Positions 1-6,174 of a stretch of DNA of 6,174 bases are shown here, piece by piece. A program made the position numbers and the translations under genes. A model generated the notes under the pieces. It did not search any database. It saw only the letters and a list, made by a program, of their open reading frames with translations, and was not told the origin of the DNA. Source of the stretch: Bacteroidota bacterium (GTDB taxonomy: Bacteria > Bacteroidota > Bacteroidia > Flavobacteriales > Weeksellaceae); contig JAFAFC010000014.1 of NCBI GenBank assembly GCA_023423715.1, forward strand, positions 1 to 6,174, read 5' to 3'. Numbering within the stretch: the stretch's first letter is position 1; each line of letters starts with the position of its first letter.

Positions 1-27
1 AACCCAAATAAATTATTAATTATTCTT

Positions 28-51
28 GCCGCGGCCCGGATGGCTCGGCGC
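28..51. repeat. GC-rich patch with weak hairpin potential, possible repeat fragment
   Basis: This patch is almost entirely G and C inside a very AT-rich 86-base tail beyond the DUF3999 stop codon. It begins with the 8-base palindrome GCCGCGGC (28-35). It can fold as GCCG (28-31) with CGGC (46-49) plus an inner GCC (34-36) with GGC (42-44). No U-tract follows the fold on either strand, so it is not a convincing terminator. Its composition is like that of the GC-rich stem-loops at the right end of the window. I infer an intergenic repeat fragment, but only one copy is visible and no family can be named. Confidence 0.3.
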
Positions 52-86
52 AATTTCTTTTAAAACAATTTATTGAAACTAAGTAG

Positions 87-1307
87 TTATTCATTTTTAT
101 TCATCTCTTTAATCATGCCTAATGAGAAATAACCAATAATCACAATGGCAATGACAATGCAAATCCACATGAAAAGTGGAGTTTGCCAGAATTCCTTTTC
201 AGAAGCTGGTTTAGCCGTTTTTTGAACTTCTTCTAAATTAGAAACGGTCAAACTAGGATAGTTCTGATTAAAATTAATTCCTGATTGCGCCAAATCATAA
301 CTAGGAACCGAAAATTGAGGATTGATTTGTAACGTATATGTTTCATTTGCTTTTACATCAGCCAAAATACTGATTGGATTTTGTAGAATCGTAATCTTCT
401 TAATCTCAAGTTCTGGATTATCTTGATTATCAATTTCGATTACAAAGGAATCTGCGAATAAATCGGACAAATCAAATTGATTTTTCAATTTAGAATTAAG
501 TTCAAAATGACTAAGAACTTCCTCGTAAGATTCGACACTTTTCTTTAGGTTTCTCGTTTTGTTTACCAAAATTCTAGCATCTCGAAGATAAAAATTGGGC
601 GACGCGATTTCGAAACCAATTCCGTCTATTGCTTGCGGTTTTTTGAAGGAAATTTCAATTCTTGTTTGCTTGTTTTTCGTGTCGTGAATGACTTTCTGTT
701 CAAAATTTTCTAAAGGAATTTTTGCATTCGAAACAGAATGATTTTTTTCTAAACTCGCACTTAAAACATTTATCGGAAGCGAATTTTTATCAATAAAATC
801 GAATTTCAGAAATCTGTAATTGTTTAATGGAAAGCTAAAACTTCGATCTACTGACGTTTTCCCAGATTCATTTAATTGTGAAACCGTTTGATTATTGACC
901 AATCCAAACCATTCTTTCTCATCATTACTTCCGCTGATGTTGTATTTTTTATCAACTTCTGTGTTGGCTATTTGTAATGTAAGTTCGTTCAGTTGAAGTC
1001 CATTTTCATTCGAAATAACAACAGACGTCATTACATTTGGAATAGCGGTTTTCGATTGTATTGTTAAGTTTTCCGTTGTCGAATTTGATGATTTTCCATC
1101 AAACAAAACATAGGGAACTTCTTTATTTTTTGAATCAAAAATTCTAACATGATTGACGTTGTTTTCCATTACAGAAACAACATCAGGCGAGAACTCTATT
1201 TTATGCAATCCGTTTTGGGATGCGCTGCTAATTTTGCCTTCAAAGTTTTGCGACAATGAAATTTGGAACGCAAAAAATAGTATTGTAAGACTAACTAATT
1301 TCTTCAT
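87..1307 (-). CDS. DUF3999-family exported protein with C-terminal membrane anchor
   Basis: This 406-residue protein is assigned to the DUF3999 family from its overall build and its position directly after a DUF2339 gene. Its biochemical role is unknown. Residues 1-20 form a signal peptide: two lysines, a hydrophobic stretch, then SLSQ before Asn21. The middle is a soluble, beta-rich region with two portions resembling galactose-binding or discoidin-like sandwiches (for example YNISGSNDEKEWFGL at about 122-136 and YRFLKFDF at 164-171). Residues 374-395 form a single membrane helix (WQTPLFMWICIVIAIVIIGYF) followed by a short charged tail ending KEMNKNE. The bulk should therefore be periplasmic and anchored in the inner membrane. 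I chose the ATG at 1307 because the signal peptide begins there; the in-frame ATG at 1361 would put 18 extra residues before it. The start lies inside the end of the DUF2339 gene (17 bp overlap), without a clear ribosome site, so translation is probably coupled. Confidence 0.82.
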   Translation of the reverse strand: MKKLVSLTILFFAFQISLSQNFEGKISSASQNGLHKIEFSPDVVSVMENNVNHVRIFDSKNKEVPYVLFDGKSSNSTTENLTIQSKTAIPNVMTSVVISNENGLQLNELTLQIANTEVDKKYNISGSNDEKEWFGLVNNQTVSQLNESGKTSVDRSFSFPLNNYRFLKFDFIDKNSLPINVLSASLEKNHSVSNAKIPLENFEQKVIHDTKNKQTRIEISFKKPQAIDGIGFEIASPNFYLRDARILVNKTRNLKKSVESYEEVLSHFELNSKLKNQFDLSDLFADSFVIEIDNQDNPELEIKKITILQNPISILADVKANETYTLQINPQFSVPSYDLAQSGINFNQNYPSLTVSNLEEVQKTAKPASEKEFWQTPLFMWICIVIAIVIIGYFSLGMIKEMNKNE

Positions 1308-3876
1308 CAGTATTGTTTTTTGGTTCGTCAACAACCAGTTTTTTAATCTTTTGATATACAAAAGAAATAATTAATATTAAAACACCAAGCAGAATAAACG
1401 CAATAATTTTTCCTGTTTCTGAAACGTTTTTGATGTCGTAAATAAACAGTTTTACAATGGTAATTCCAAGTAAGGACAATGCAATAATTCGAAGTGTTTT
1501 TTTCTGTTTTTTAATCCCTACAATCAGGAAAACGAAAGATAAAAGTCCCCAAAGAATTGGATAACCTATCTTGATAATTTGTTCTTTAGCAACATCATAA
1601 TGATCTCTAAGATACAAGTCTTTATCATAGTCAAAACGATGTTCGTTTCCTTTCAAAATTGGGAATCTCTTTGCCAATTCTGCTTTGTTTATAATGTCGT
1701 TGTTTAGTAATAAACCATGGGTCATGACTTCATTACTCAAAATGTAAACAACACAAAACGCAAATATCCAAGGTGTAATTTTATTTTCTAAAACGAAGGA
1801 CAGGTGCTCGTTGGTTCTGTTTTTCACTAGTACATAAAGGAAATAGCACACGCATAACAAAAGCAAATAATGAATGTAATACGCTGACTTTCCGCTAAAG
1901 TTAAGATTTTGATTTTCTAAAATCTCGTTGTAAGGTAATTGGTAAACAAATACGATGTACAAGGCGATGTTAATCGTCGCTAATGCAATAGCAATAACAA
2001 CTCCTGCCGCTTTTTTGTTTTTTAACAAGAAAAAGATGAGGATTGCGCTAAAAACGGAATGATACAATATTGGGTACGCTAACGCCGAATAATAGTTGGG
2101 AATATATTCCATTGACTGATACGAAAATTCAAAAATTCCCACGAAATAAGCCACAATAAAGGAAGCTACTAAAGCAATGTTTCCATATATTTTTGGATCT
2201 ATTGTTAAGAAATAGAATTTGGTTGATGTTTTTTCTTTTTTCAACAAATAATAGGTCGCGACCAAAGAGGCTACTGCAACTATTCCAGTGACGAAAATTT
2301 TGTTCAAGAAAGGTTTTAAATCTTTCACTTCGTAAAGCGAATAGGCTTGTCCCCAATCGATTAACAAACTGGATATCATTAATATTTGAACGATAATTCC
2401 GCCAATTTTGAAGGTCGATATTTTTGATTTTTGAGATAACCAAAGCAATAAAACGGCTTCGGCAGCCCAGAAAAGCGTAATATAGTTTCCGTTGAATTGG
2501 AATGGTATTGTGAGTGTGATGAACGTAAGCGCTAAGCCCAAAAGGAAATAGATTGCATTCTTATTAATTCCGAATTTTCTGTAGAGAACAATCGCAAAAA
2601 CTAAGTTGTACAAGGCTAATGCAATCGTGAAAACGCCTTTTAGTTCTGGTTTCCAATTTTCGATAATCGTAGCTCCCATACCAAAATAAAAGAAGGTATT
2701 GGTAAGCATGATGAAGTATTCCAACTTGGTGAAACTTCCTTTGTTTCGGATGTTGTTAATCACCGTTGCAATACTAAATATCAAATAGAATAGGGTTGCG
2801 AAAAGTAAAGCGCCTTTGTATGGCAATCGATCGTTTGAAAATTCATATCCAAACCATGATGAATAAAGAACGCATGAGAAAATAAATGCGAGAAGCGTTA
2901 CAATACTCCATTTTTTGAAATACGCAATAATGAGCATTCCAATATTTAAAATCGCAATATAAGTCAAGAGAACTTTGTAGTTACCATCTCCTGAGCTTAC
3001 CATAAAAGGAACCGCAAATCCGCCAATTAATGAAAGTATCGCAAGTTCTTTTCGGTTATATGATATGGAAACAAATGCGCCAAAAATGGTGATTACAACC
3101 ATAATAATAAACGCAACGGTTTGGTTAAAAAGCTTGTAATCGTGGTACGCAATCCCAATGGTGAGATAAAAAATACTAATGGCTCCAGCGACAAAAACGG
3201 AACTAAATGCAGCGTAGTTTTTTCGCAATCGATGAGCAATTCCCATCACAATGGATCCTGCTAAAATCCCTATTCCAACTCGGGCCGGTTCGTTTATCCA
3301 ATCTTTGTCAATCGCGTATTTTACAAAGAAACTGATCCCAAGAACCAAAATTAAAATACCAATCTTATTGATAAGATTTTCCCCAATGAATTTTTCGATA
3401 TCTGGATTTTTTTCGCGGAAGTTTTCCATCCAAGATTTCTTATGGATTTTTGGAATAAAAGGTTCGGAAGGTTTTGTTGTTTCGAAAACAATTTCTTTTT
3501 TCGCCTTTACAGGACTGTCATTTGATGAAAATGCCGCTGTAGTAGCTGGTTTTTCCGCTTCAACGGTTTCTACTTCTTTGATATCTTCTATATGAGTTTC
3601 AGTAGGGACTATTACTTCTTTTTCAATCGGAATTTCTTCTTTCTCTACTATTGGAACTTCGGCTGTAATAGGTTTTTCTGTTGGTGCTTCTTGGCTTAAC
3701 TCCGAAGGTTGACTTTTTTCAATCGTGATCGGTCTAGATGCTAATTGCTTTTTTAAATCGTCAATTTTACTTTCAAGATTTTTAAATTGGTCTTGATTTT
3801 CGGAGCTTAATTTTTTTTGTTTTTTAAAAATTAGAAAGGCAAATAATAGTATTGCCAGAAGTAGTGTTATCTCCAT
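1291..3876 (-). CDS. DUF2339-family polytopic membrane protein
   Basis: This 861-residue membrane protein matches DUF2339 proteins in architecture; no activity is established for the family as far as I know. Residues 2-17 form an N-terminal membrane helix, followed by a basic stop (KKQKK) and a short heptad-like coiled coil (about 25-46). Residues 50-145 are a low-complexity stalk rich in Glu, Pro, Thr, Val and Lys. From about residue 168 to 840 there are roughly 22 hydrophobic helices. The first of these, NKIGILILVLGISFFVKYAI (170-189), and the WAAEAVLLLWL segment (470-480) are the most family-like parts. A longer hydrophilic loop lies at about 716-768, and the tail after 841 is charged. The length suits the family. 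The ATG at 3876 is preceded by a Bacteroidota-type promoter and a purine-rich AAAGA. The gene heads a two-gene unit with the overlapping DUF3999 gene. A role in envelope or surface-polymer biology is only a guess. Confidence 0.85.
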   Translation of the reverse strand: MEITLLLAILLFAFLIFKKQKKLSSENQDQFKNLESKIDDLKKQLASRPITIEKSQPSELSQEAPTEKPITAEVPIVEKEEIPIEKEVIVPTETHIEDIKEVETVEAEKPATTAAFSSNDSPVKAKKEIVFETTKPSEPFIPKIHKKSWMENFREKNPDIEKFIGENLINKIGILILVLGISFFVKYAIDKDWINEPARVGIGILAGSIVMGIAHRLRKNYAAFSSVFVAGAISIFYLTIGIAYHDYKLFNQTVAFIIMVVITIFGAFVSISYNRKELAILSLIGGFAVPFMVSSGDGNYKVLLTYIAILNIGMLIIAYFKKWSIVTLLAFIFSCVLYSSWFGYEFSNDRLPYKGALLFATLFYLIFSIATVINNIRNKGSFTKLEYFIMLTNTFFYFGMGATIIENWKPELKGVFTIALALYNLVFAIVLYRKFGINKNAIYFLLGLALTFITLTIPFQFNGNYITLFWAAEAVLLLWLSQKSKISTFKIGGIIVQILMISSLLIDWGQAYSLYEVKDLKPFLNKIFVTGIVAVASLVATYYLLKKEKTSTKFYFLTIDPKIYGNIALVASFIVAYFVGIFEFSYQSMEYIPNYYSALAYPILYHSVFSAILIFFLLKNKKAAGVVIAIALATINIALYIVFVYQLPYNEILENQNLNFSGKSAYYIHYLLLLCVCYFLYVLVKNRTNEHLSFVLENKITPWIFAFCVVYILSNEVMTHGLLLNNDIINKAELAKRFPILKGNEHRFDYDKDLYLRDHYDVAKEQIIKIGYPILWGLLSFVFLIVGIKKQKKTLRIIALSLLGITIVKLFIYDIKNVSETGKIIAFILLGVLILIISFVYQKIKKLVVDEPKNNTDEEIS

Positions 3877-3895
3877 TCTTTGCGTTTATTCAAAA

Positions 3896-3924
3896 CAAAT
3901 ATAGAGAAAAAAAACTCGAAGCAA
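3896..3924 (-). promoter_or_regulatory. Bacteroidota-type promoter for the DUF2339-DUF3999 unit
   Basis: Read on the minus strand, TTG (3924-3922) is followed after 18 bases by TATATTTG (3903-3896). This is an exact match to the TAnnTTTG -7 element used by the primary sigma factor of Bacteroidota. The spacing lies within the range known for Flavobacterium promoters. Transcription would begin near 3890, leaving a leader of only about 14 bases before the ATG at 3876. The site lies downstream of the htpG terminator, so the pair has its own transcription start. Confidence 0.6.
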
Positions 3925-3962
3925 CCTTGAATTTAAGTTGTAGAAATAGCGAAAAGCTTGAT

Positions 3963-4010
3963 GTAAAAAACAAAATCGTTTTCAAAGCCAAAGCTCTGAA
4001 AACGATTTTT
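3963..4010 (-). terminator. Intrinsic terminator of htpG
   Basis: A perfect 13-base inverted repeat (arms 3972-3984 and 3997-4009) can be extended inside the loop by AGC/GCT (3986-3988 with 3993-3995), leaving a CAAA tetraloop. On the minus strand the stem ends in four T and runs on as GTTTTTTAC, giving a U-rich tail. It begins about 30 bases after the htpG stop codon (4041-4043). The opposite strand also has a T-rich flank (4006-4010), so it could work in both directions, but no plus-strand gene is present to need it. Confidence 0.85.
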
Positions 4011-4020
4011 AAATTTTAAA

Positions 4021-4034
4021 AAACCTTTAGGTTT
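4021..4034. repeat. Small inverted repeat after the htpG stop
   Basis: AAACC (4021-4025) and GGTTT (4030-4034) are separated by TTTA and could form a five-pair hairpin between the htpG stop codon and the main terminator. It is short and may be chance. At most it is a minor 3'-end structure of the htpG transcript. Confidence 0.25.
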
Positions 4035-4040
4035 CGCTAT

Positions 4041-5930
4041 TTATTTCTTCAACTGCTCGTAACTTTTCGCGATAAACTCGTTCAAGTCTTTTCCTTTCAA
4101 TAAATTTTGAGAAAGTTTGGCCAAATCCAGAGCATATTTAATTTTAGCATTTTTAGAATCCGAATCCTCAGATTTCAATAATTCTGAAGCAAAATCGGAG
4201 TTCGAATTTACCACCAAATTATACATTTCTGGGAAATTACCCATTCCGAAAATTCCACCGCCGCCAGTTGCTTGCATATCTTTCATACGACGCATAAATT
4301 CGGGTTGCGTAATCACGAAAGGCGCATCATCACTTGCTAAATCTTCCAACTGAACAGTAAACTTTTGATCATTAACCGCTGTTTCGATGTCTTTTTTCAA
4401 AGATTCTTTTTCTGTATCATTCAGTTTTGAGATGATTGGTTCATCTTTTTTAATCAAATTATTCAAATGATCGGCGTCAACACGAGCAAAAGTGATTTTA
4501 TCTTTTGTTGATTCTAATTTCTGAATTACGTGCGGAACGATAGGCGAATCTAGTAATAAAACTTCATAACCTTTATCTTTCGCAGCTTGAATATAGCTGT
4601 ATTGTTCATCAATATTGGTTGCATAAAGAATCACCAGCTTACCATCTTTATCGGTTTGGTTTTGTTTGATTTTCTCTTCCAATTCATTCCACAAAAAGAA
4701 TTTATTGTCGGTTGTTGGGTACATTGCAAATTTGTCCGATTTCTCGTAGAATTTGTCTTCCGTAATCATTCCGTATTCGATAACAACTTTAATGTCATTC
4801 CATTTTTGTTCGTAATCTTCACGGTTTTCATTGATTAACGAAACCATTTTGTCCGCGACTTTTTTCGTGATGTACGACGAAATTTTCTTCACCGCTCCAT
4901 CCGCTTGTAAATACGAACGAGAAACGTTCAACGGAATATCTGGAGAATCAATTACACCGCGAAGAAGCATCAAGAAATCAGGAACAATTCCCTTCACTTC
5001 ATCGGTTACGAAAACTTGATTTTGGTATAATTGAATTTTATCTTTTTCGATATTCAAGTTGTTACCCAATTTTGGGAAGAATAAAATCCCTGTTAAATTA
5101 AACGGATAATCTACATTCAGGTGAATATTGAAAAGTGGCTCCTCAAACTGCATTGGATACAATTCGTGGTAGAATTTCACGTAATCTTCTTTCGATAAAT
5201 CACTTGGCGCAATCGTCCAAGCAGGATGTGGATTGTTGATGATGTTATCGATTTCTACTTTCTCTGGTTCTGTTCCTTCGGGAGCATCTGCTGGCATAGG
5301 AAGAGTTTCCGTTTTTGTTCCGAATTTAATAGGGACAGGCATGAATTTATTGTATTTCTCCAACAATTCACGGATTTTTCCTTCTTCTAAAAACTCTGTT
5401 GAATCTTCAGCGATATGCAAAATAATATCCGTTCCTCTTTCCGTTTTCGTACTTTCTTCTAAAGTGAATTCCGGACTTCCATCACACGTCCAATGAACGG
5501 CTGGTGCGTCTTTGTACGATTTTGTAATGATTTCCACTTGATCCGCGACCATAAAAGCAGAGTAGAATCCTAAACCGAAATGTCCAATAATTCCAGAATC
5601 CTTAGCCGAATCTTTATATTTTTCTAAAAACTCTTCCGCTCCTGAAAATGCGACTTGATTGATGTATTTTTCAACTTCTTCGGCAGTCATTCCCAAGCCT
5701 TGATCAGAAATGATTAAGGTTTTCTTTTCTTTATCGATTTTAACCTCAATTTTTGGAGTTCCGTATTCAACTTTGGCTTCTCCAATTGAGGTTAGGTGTT
5801 TTAATTTTAAAGTCGCGTCCGTTGCATTCGAAATTAATTCTCTCAAGAAAATTTCGTGGTCGCTGTACAAGAATTTTTTAATCAGTGGAAAAATATTCTC
5901 CACACTTACATTAATATTTCCTTTAGTCAT
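4041..5930 (-). CDS. htpG: Chaperone HtpG (bacterial Hsp90)
   Basis: This 629-residue protein is a full-length bacterial Hsp90, an ATP-driven cytosolic dimeric chaperone that remodels client proteins during heat and other stress. The N-terminal GHKL ATPase domain (about 1-215) shows all expected motifs: ELISNATDA (31-39), with the catalytic Glu31 and Mg-binding Asn35; DQGLGM (76-81); and the lid glycines in GHFGLGFYSAF (116-126), with TERGT (163-167) closing the pocket. The middle domain (about 235-500) holds FEEPLFNIHLNVDYPF (262-277) and the NVSRSYLQ loop (335-342), whose Arg338 corresponds to the gamma-phosphate-contacting arginine of the family. The C-terminal dimerisation domain follows, with FVITQPEFMRRMKDM (538-552) and a glycine-rich GGGGIFGMG (556-564). 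A short acidic linker (about 211-228) replaces the long charged linker of eukaryotic Hsp90. The start was chosen from the family-typical N-terminus MTKGNINVSVENIF. No ribosome site is visible, as is usual in Bacteroidota. The gene is monocistronic, ending in a terminator. Confidence 0.97.
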   Translation of the reverse strand: MTKGNINVSVENIFPLIKKFLYSDHEIFLRELISNATDATLKLKHLTSIGEAKVEYGTPKIEVKIDKEKKTLIISDQGLGMTAEEVEKYINQVAFSGAEEFLEKYKDSAKDSGIIGHFGLGFYSAFMVADQVEIITKSYKDAPAVHWTCDGSPEFTLEESTKTERGTDIILHIAEDSTEFLEEGKIRELLEKYNKFMPVPIKFGTKTETLPMPADAPEGTEPEKVEIDNIINNPHPAWTIAPSDLSKEDYVKFYHELYPMQFEEPLFNIHLNVDYPFNLTGILFFPKLGNNLNIEKDKIQLYQNQVFVTDEVKGIVPDFLMLLRGVIDSPDIPLNVSRSYLQADGAVKKISSYITKKVADKMVSLINENREDYEQKWNDIKVVIEYGMITEDKFYEKSDKFAMYPTTDNKFFLWNELEEKIKQNQTDKDGKLVILYATNIDEQYSYIQAAKDKGYEVLLLDSPIVPHVIQKLESTKDKITFARVDADHLNNLIKKDEPIISKLNDTEKESLKKDIETAVNDQKFTVQLEDLASDDAPFVITQPEFMRRMKDMQATGGGGIFGMGNFPEMYNLVVNSNSDFASELLKSEDSDSKNAKIKYALDLAKLSQNLLKGKDLNEFIAKSYEQLKK

Positions 5931-5986
5931 AGTATTTTGTATTGTTTATTTTTAAATTAAAGTTTTTGTACTAATGCAGAATTAAA

Positions 5987-6002
5987 CTCAAAAAAAATAC
6001 CA
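5987..6002 (-). promoter_or_regulatory. Candidate sigma-54-like (-24/-12) promoter of htpG
   Basis: The minus strand reads TGGTATTTTTTTTGAG. Against the sigma-54 consensus TGGCAC-N5-TTGC, the GG (-24) and TTG (-12) blocks are at the exact spacing. The weak points are T for C in the first block and A for C after TTG. Transcription would start near 5976, giving a leader of about 45 bases before the ATG at 5930. No good TTG/TAnnTTTG promoter is visible in the 130 bases upstream of htpG; the nearest, TAATTCTG, has a mismatch and no -33 partner at the right distance. The run of eight T makes a chance match possible. Confidence 0.4.
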
Positions 6003-6014
6003 CTCGACGGAAAG

Positions 6015-6027
6015 TGACAGAATGGCA
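6015..6027. promoter_or_regulatory. Near-palindromic candidate operator upstream of htpG
   Basis: On the minus strand the site reads TGCCATTCTGTCA, a TGxCA-N3-TGTCA half-site pair that differs from a perfect TGACA-N3-TGTCA palindrome at one position. It lies about 45 bases upstream of the predicted htpG start and 12 bases upstream of the sigma-54-like element. That placement suits an activator or heat-shock regulator site. The identity of the binding protein is not known from the sequence. Confidence 0.35.
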
Positions 6028-6062
6028 TTTTTGTTCGTTTTACTAGTGAAGTTTTTAATTCG

Positions 6063-6083
6063 AGCGGCGGCGAAGCCGCCGCT
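6063..6083. repeat. GC-rich stem-loop 1 of a tandem pair
   Basis: AGCGGCGGC (6063-6071) and GCCGCCGCT (6075-6083) form a perfect nine-pair stem around a GAA loop. Seven bases later the plus strand has a run of six T (6091-6096), so a plus-strand terminator is conceivable, but no plus-strand gene ends here. It shares the core GAGCGGC (6062-6068) with the next stem-loop. Its near-total GC content contrasts with the AT-rich surroundings, which favours an intergenic repeat element. Confidence 0.6.
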
Positions 6084-6106
6084 GGAACTCTTTTTTAAGA
6101 TAGAAT

Positions 6107-6145
6107 AAATTCCTTTGAGCGGCCTTCGGCTGCTCAAAGGAATTT
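6107..6145. repeat. Long stem-loop 2 of a tandem pair
   Basis: The arms 6107-6124 and 6128-6145 pair over 18 positions around a TTC loop. There is one imperfect position (6121 with 6131), which is a G-U pair if read as plus-strand RNA and an A-C mismatch on the minus strand. The outer half (AAATTCCTTTGAGC) is AT-rich and the inner half GC-rich. No proper U-tract follows on either strand, so it fits a REP-like repeat better than a terminator. It may also belong to the 3' end of an unseen gene to the right. Confidence 0.6.
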
Positions 6146-6156
6146 CAAAAAGAATC

Positions 6157-6174
6157 GGGGGGGGCCAAGAGGAC
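6157..6174. other. G8 homopolymer and unassigned window end
   Basis: Eight consecutive G (6157-6164) lead into CCAAGAGGAC at the edge of the window. Such a run is out of keeping with the AT-rich background. It could be part of the adjacent repeat, a phase-variable tract, or a sequencing or assembly artefact at a contig end. No coding region can be supported here. Confidence 0.3.

Noticed and set aside
1308..1361. Longer N-terminus for the DUF3999 protein starting at the ATG at 1361
   Set aside because: It would add 18 residues ahead of a normal signal peptide and deepen the overlap with the DUF2339 gene to 71 bp. The ATG at 1307 gives a standard export signal.
2129..2443. Minus-strand open frame of 104 codons inside the DUF2339 gene
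   Set aside because: It lies out of frame within a clear membrane-protein gene, and its translation lacks any family-like feature.
3251..3595. Plus-strand open frame of 114 codons opposite the DUF2339 stalk
   Set aside because: It is antisense to a well-supported gene, has no recognisable domain or promoter, and arises from the composition of the low-complexity region.
4117..5496. Several plus-strand open frames opposite htpG
   Set aside because: All are antisense shadows of a highly conserved chaperone gene, without initiation signals or recognisable products.
4041..5930. Truncation or frameshift in htpG
   Set aside because: The reading frame is continuous over 629 residues, and all ATPase, middle-domain and C-terminal motifs are present.
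6023..6037. Plus-strand TGGCATTTTTGTTCG as a sigma-54 promoter pointing right
   Set aside because: It has TGGCA, but the -12 block does not fit TTGC at the required spacing, and no plus-strand gene follows.
6063..6096. Stem-loop 1 plus T-run as a plus-strand intrinsic terminator
   Set aside because: The T-run begins seven bases after the stem and there is no plus-strand gene upstream. A repeat element is the better reading.

Overview
This 6.2 kb, AT-rich window looks like chromosome from a member of the Bacteroidota, most likely the Flavobacteriaceae (Flavobacterium or a close relative). The evidence is the AT-rich, lysine/asparagine/isoleucine-rich coding style, start codons without clear Shine-Dalgarno sequences, a promoter of the Bacteroidota TTG/TAnnTTTG type, and the style of the HtpG protein. 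The family placement is inferred from style and was not tested by a search.

All three genes lie on the minus strand and fill most of the window. From right to left: htpG (Hsp90-family chaperone, 5930 down to 4041) is followed by a strong intrinsic terminator (about 3963-4010). A separate two-gene unit then starts from its own promoter (3896-3924). It encodes a very large polytopic inner-membrane protein of the DUF2339 family (3876 down to 1291) and, overlapping its end by 17 bp, a secreted or periplasmic, C-terminally membrane-anchored DUF3999-family protein (1307 down to 87). Neither family has an established biochemical role that I know of. The overlap suggests translational coupling and a shared function at the cell envelope.

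The non-coding parts carry the less ordinary signals. Upstream of htpG there is no good TAnnTTTG promoter. Instead there is a TGGTA-N6-TTGAG element with the spacing of a sigma-54 -24/-12 promoter, and just upstream of it a near-palindrome TGxCA-N3-TGTCA that could be a stress-regulator site. Beyond that, at 6063-6145, two GC-rich stem-loops sit in tandem and look like an intergenic repeat or REP-like unit. The right end carries a run of eight G. The left end has an isolated GC-rich patch (28-51) that could be another repeat fragment. The window may be a contig that ends in repeated sequence. No RNA gene, CRISPR array, insertion sequence or transposase is visible. The core genes look ordinary; the most interesting items are the uncharacterised DUF2339-DUF3999 pair and the htpG control region.
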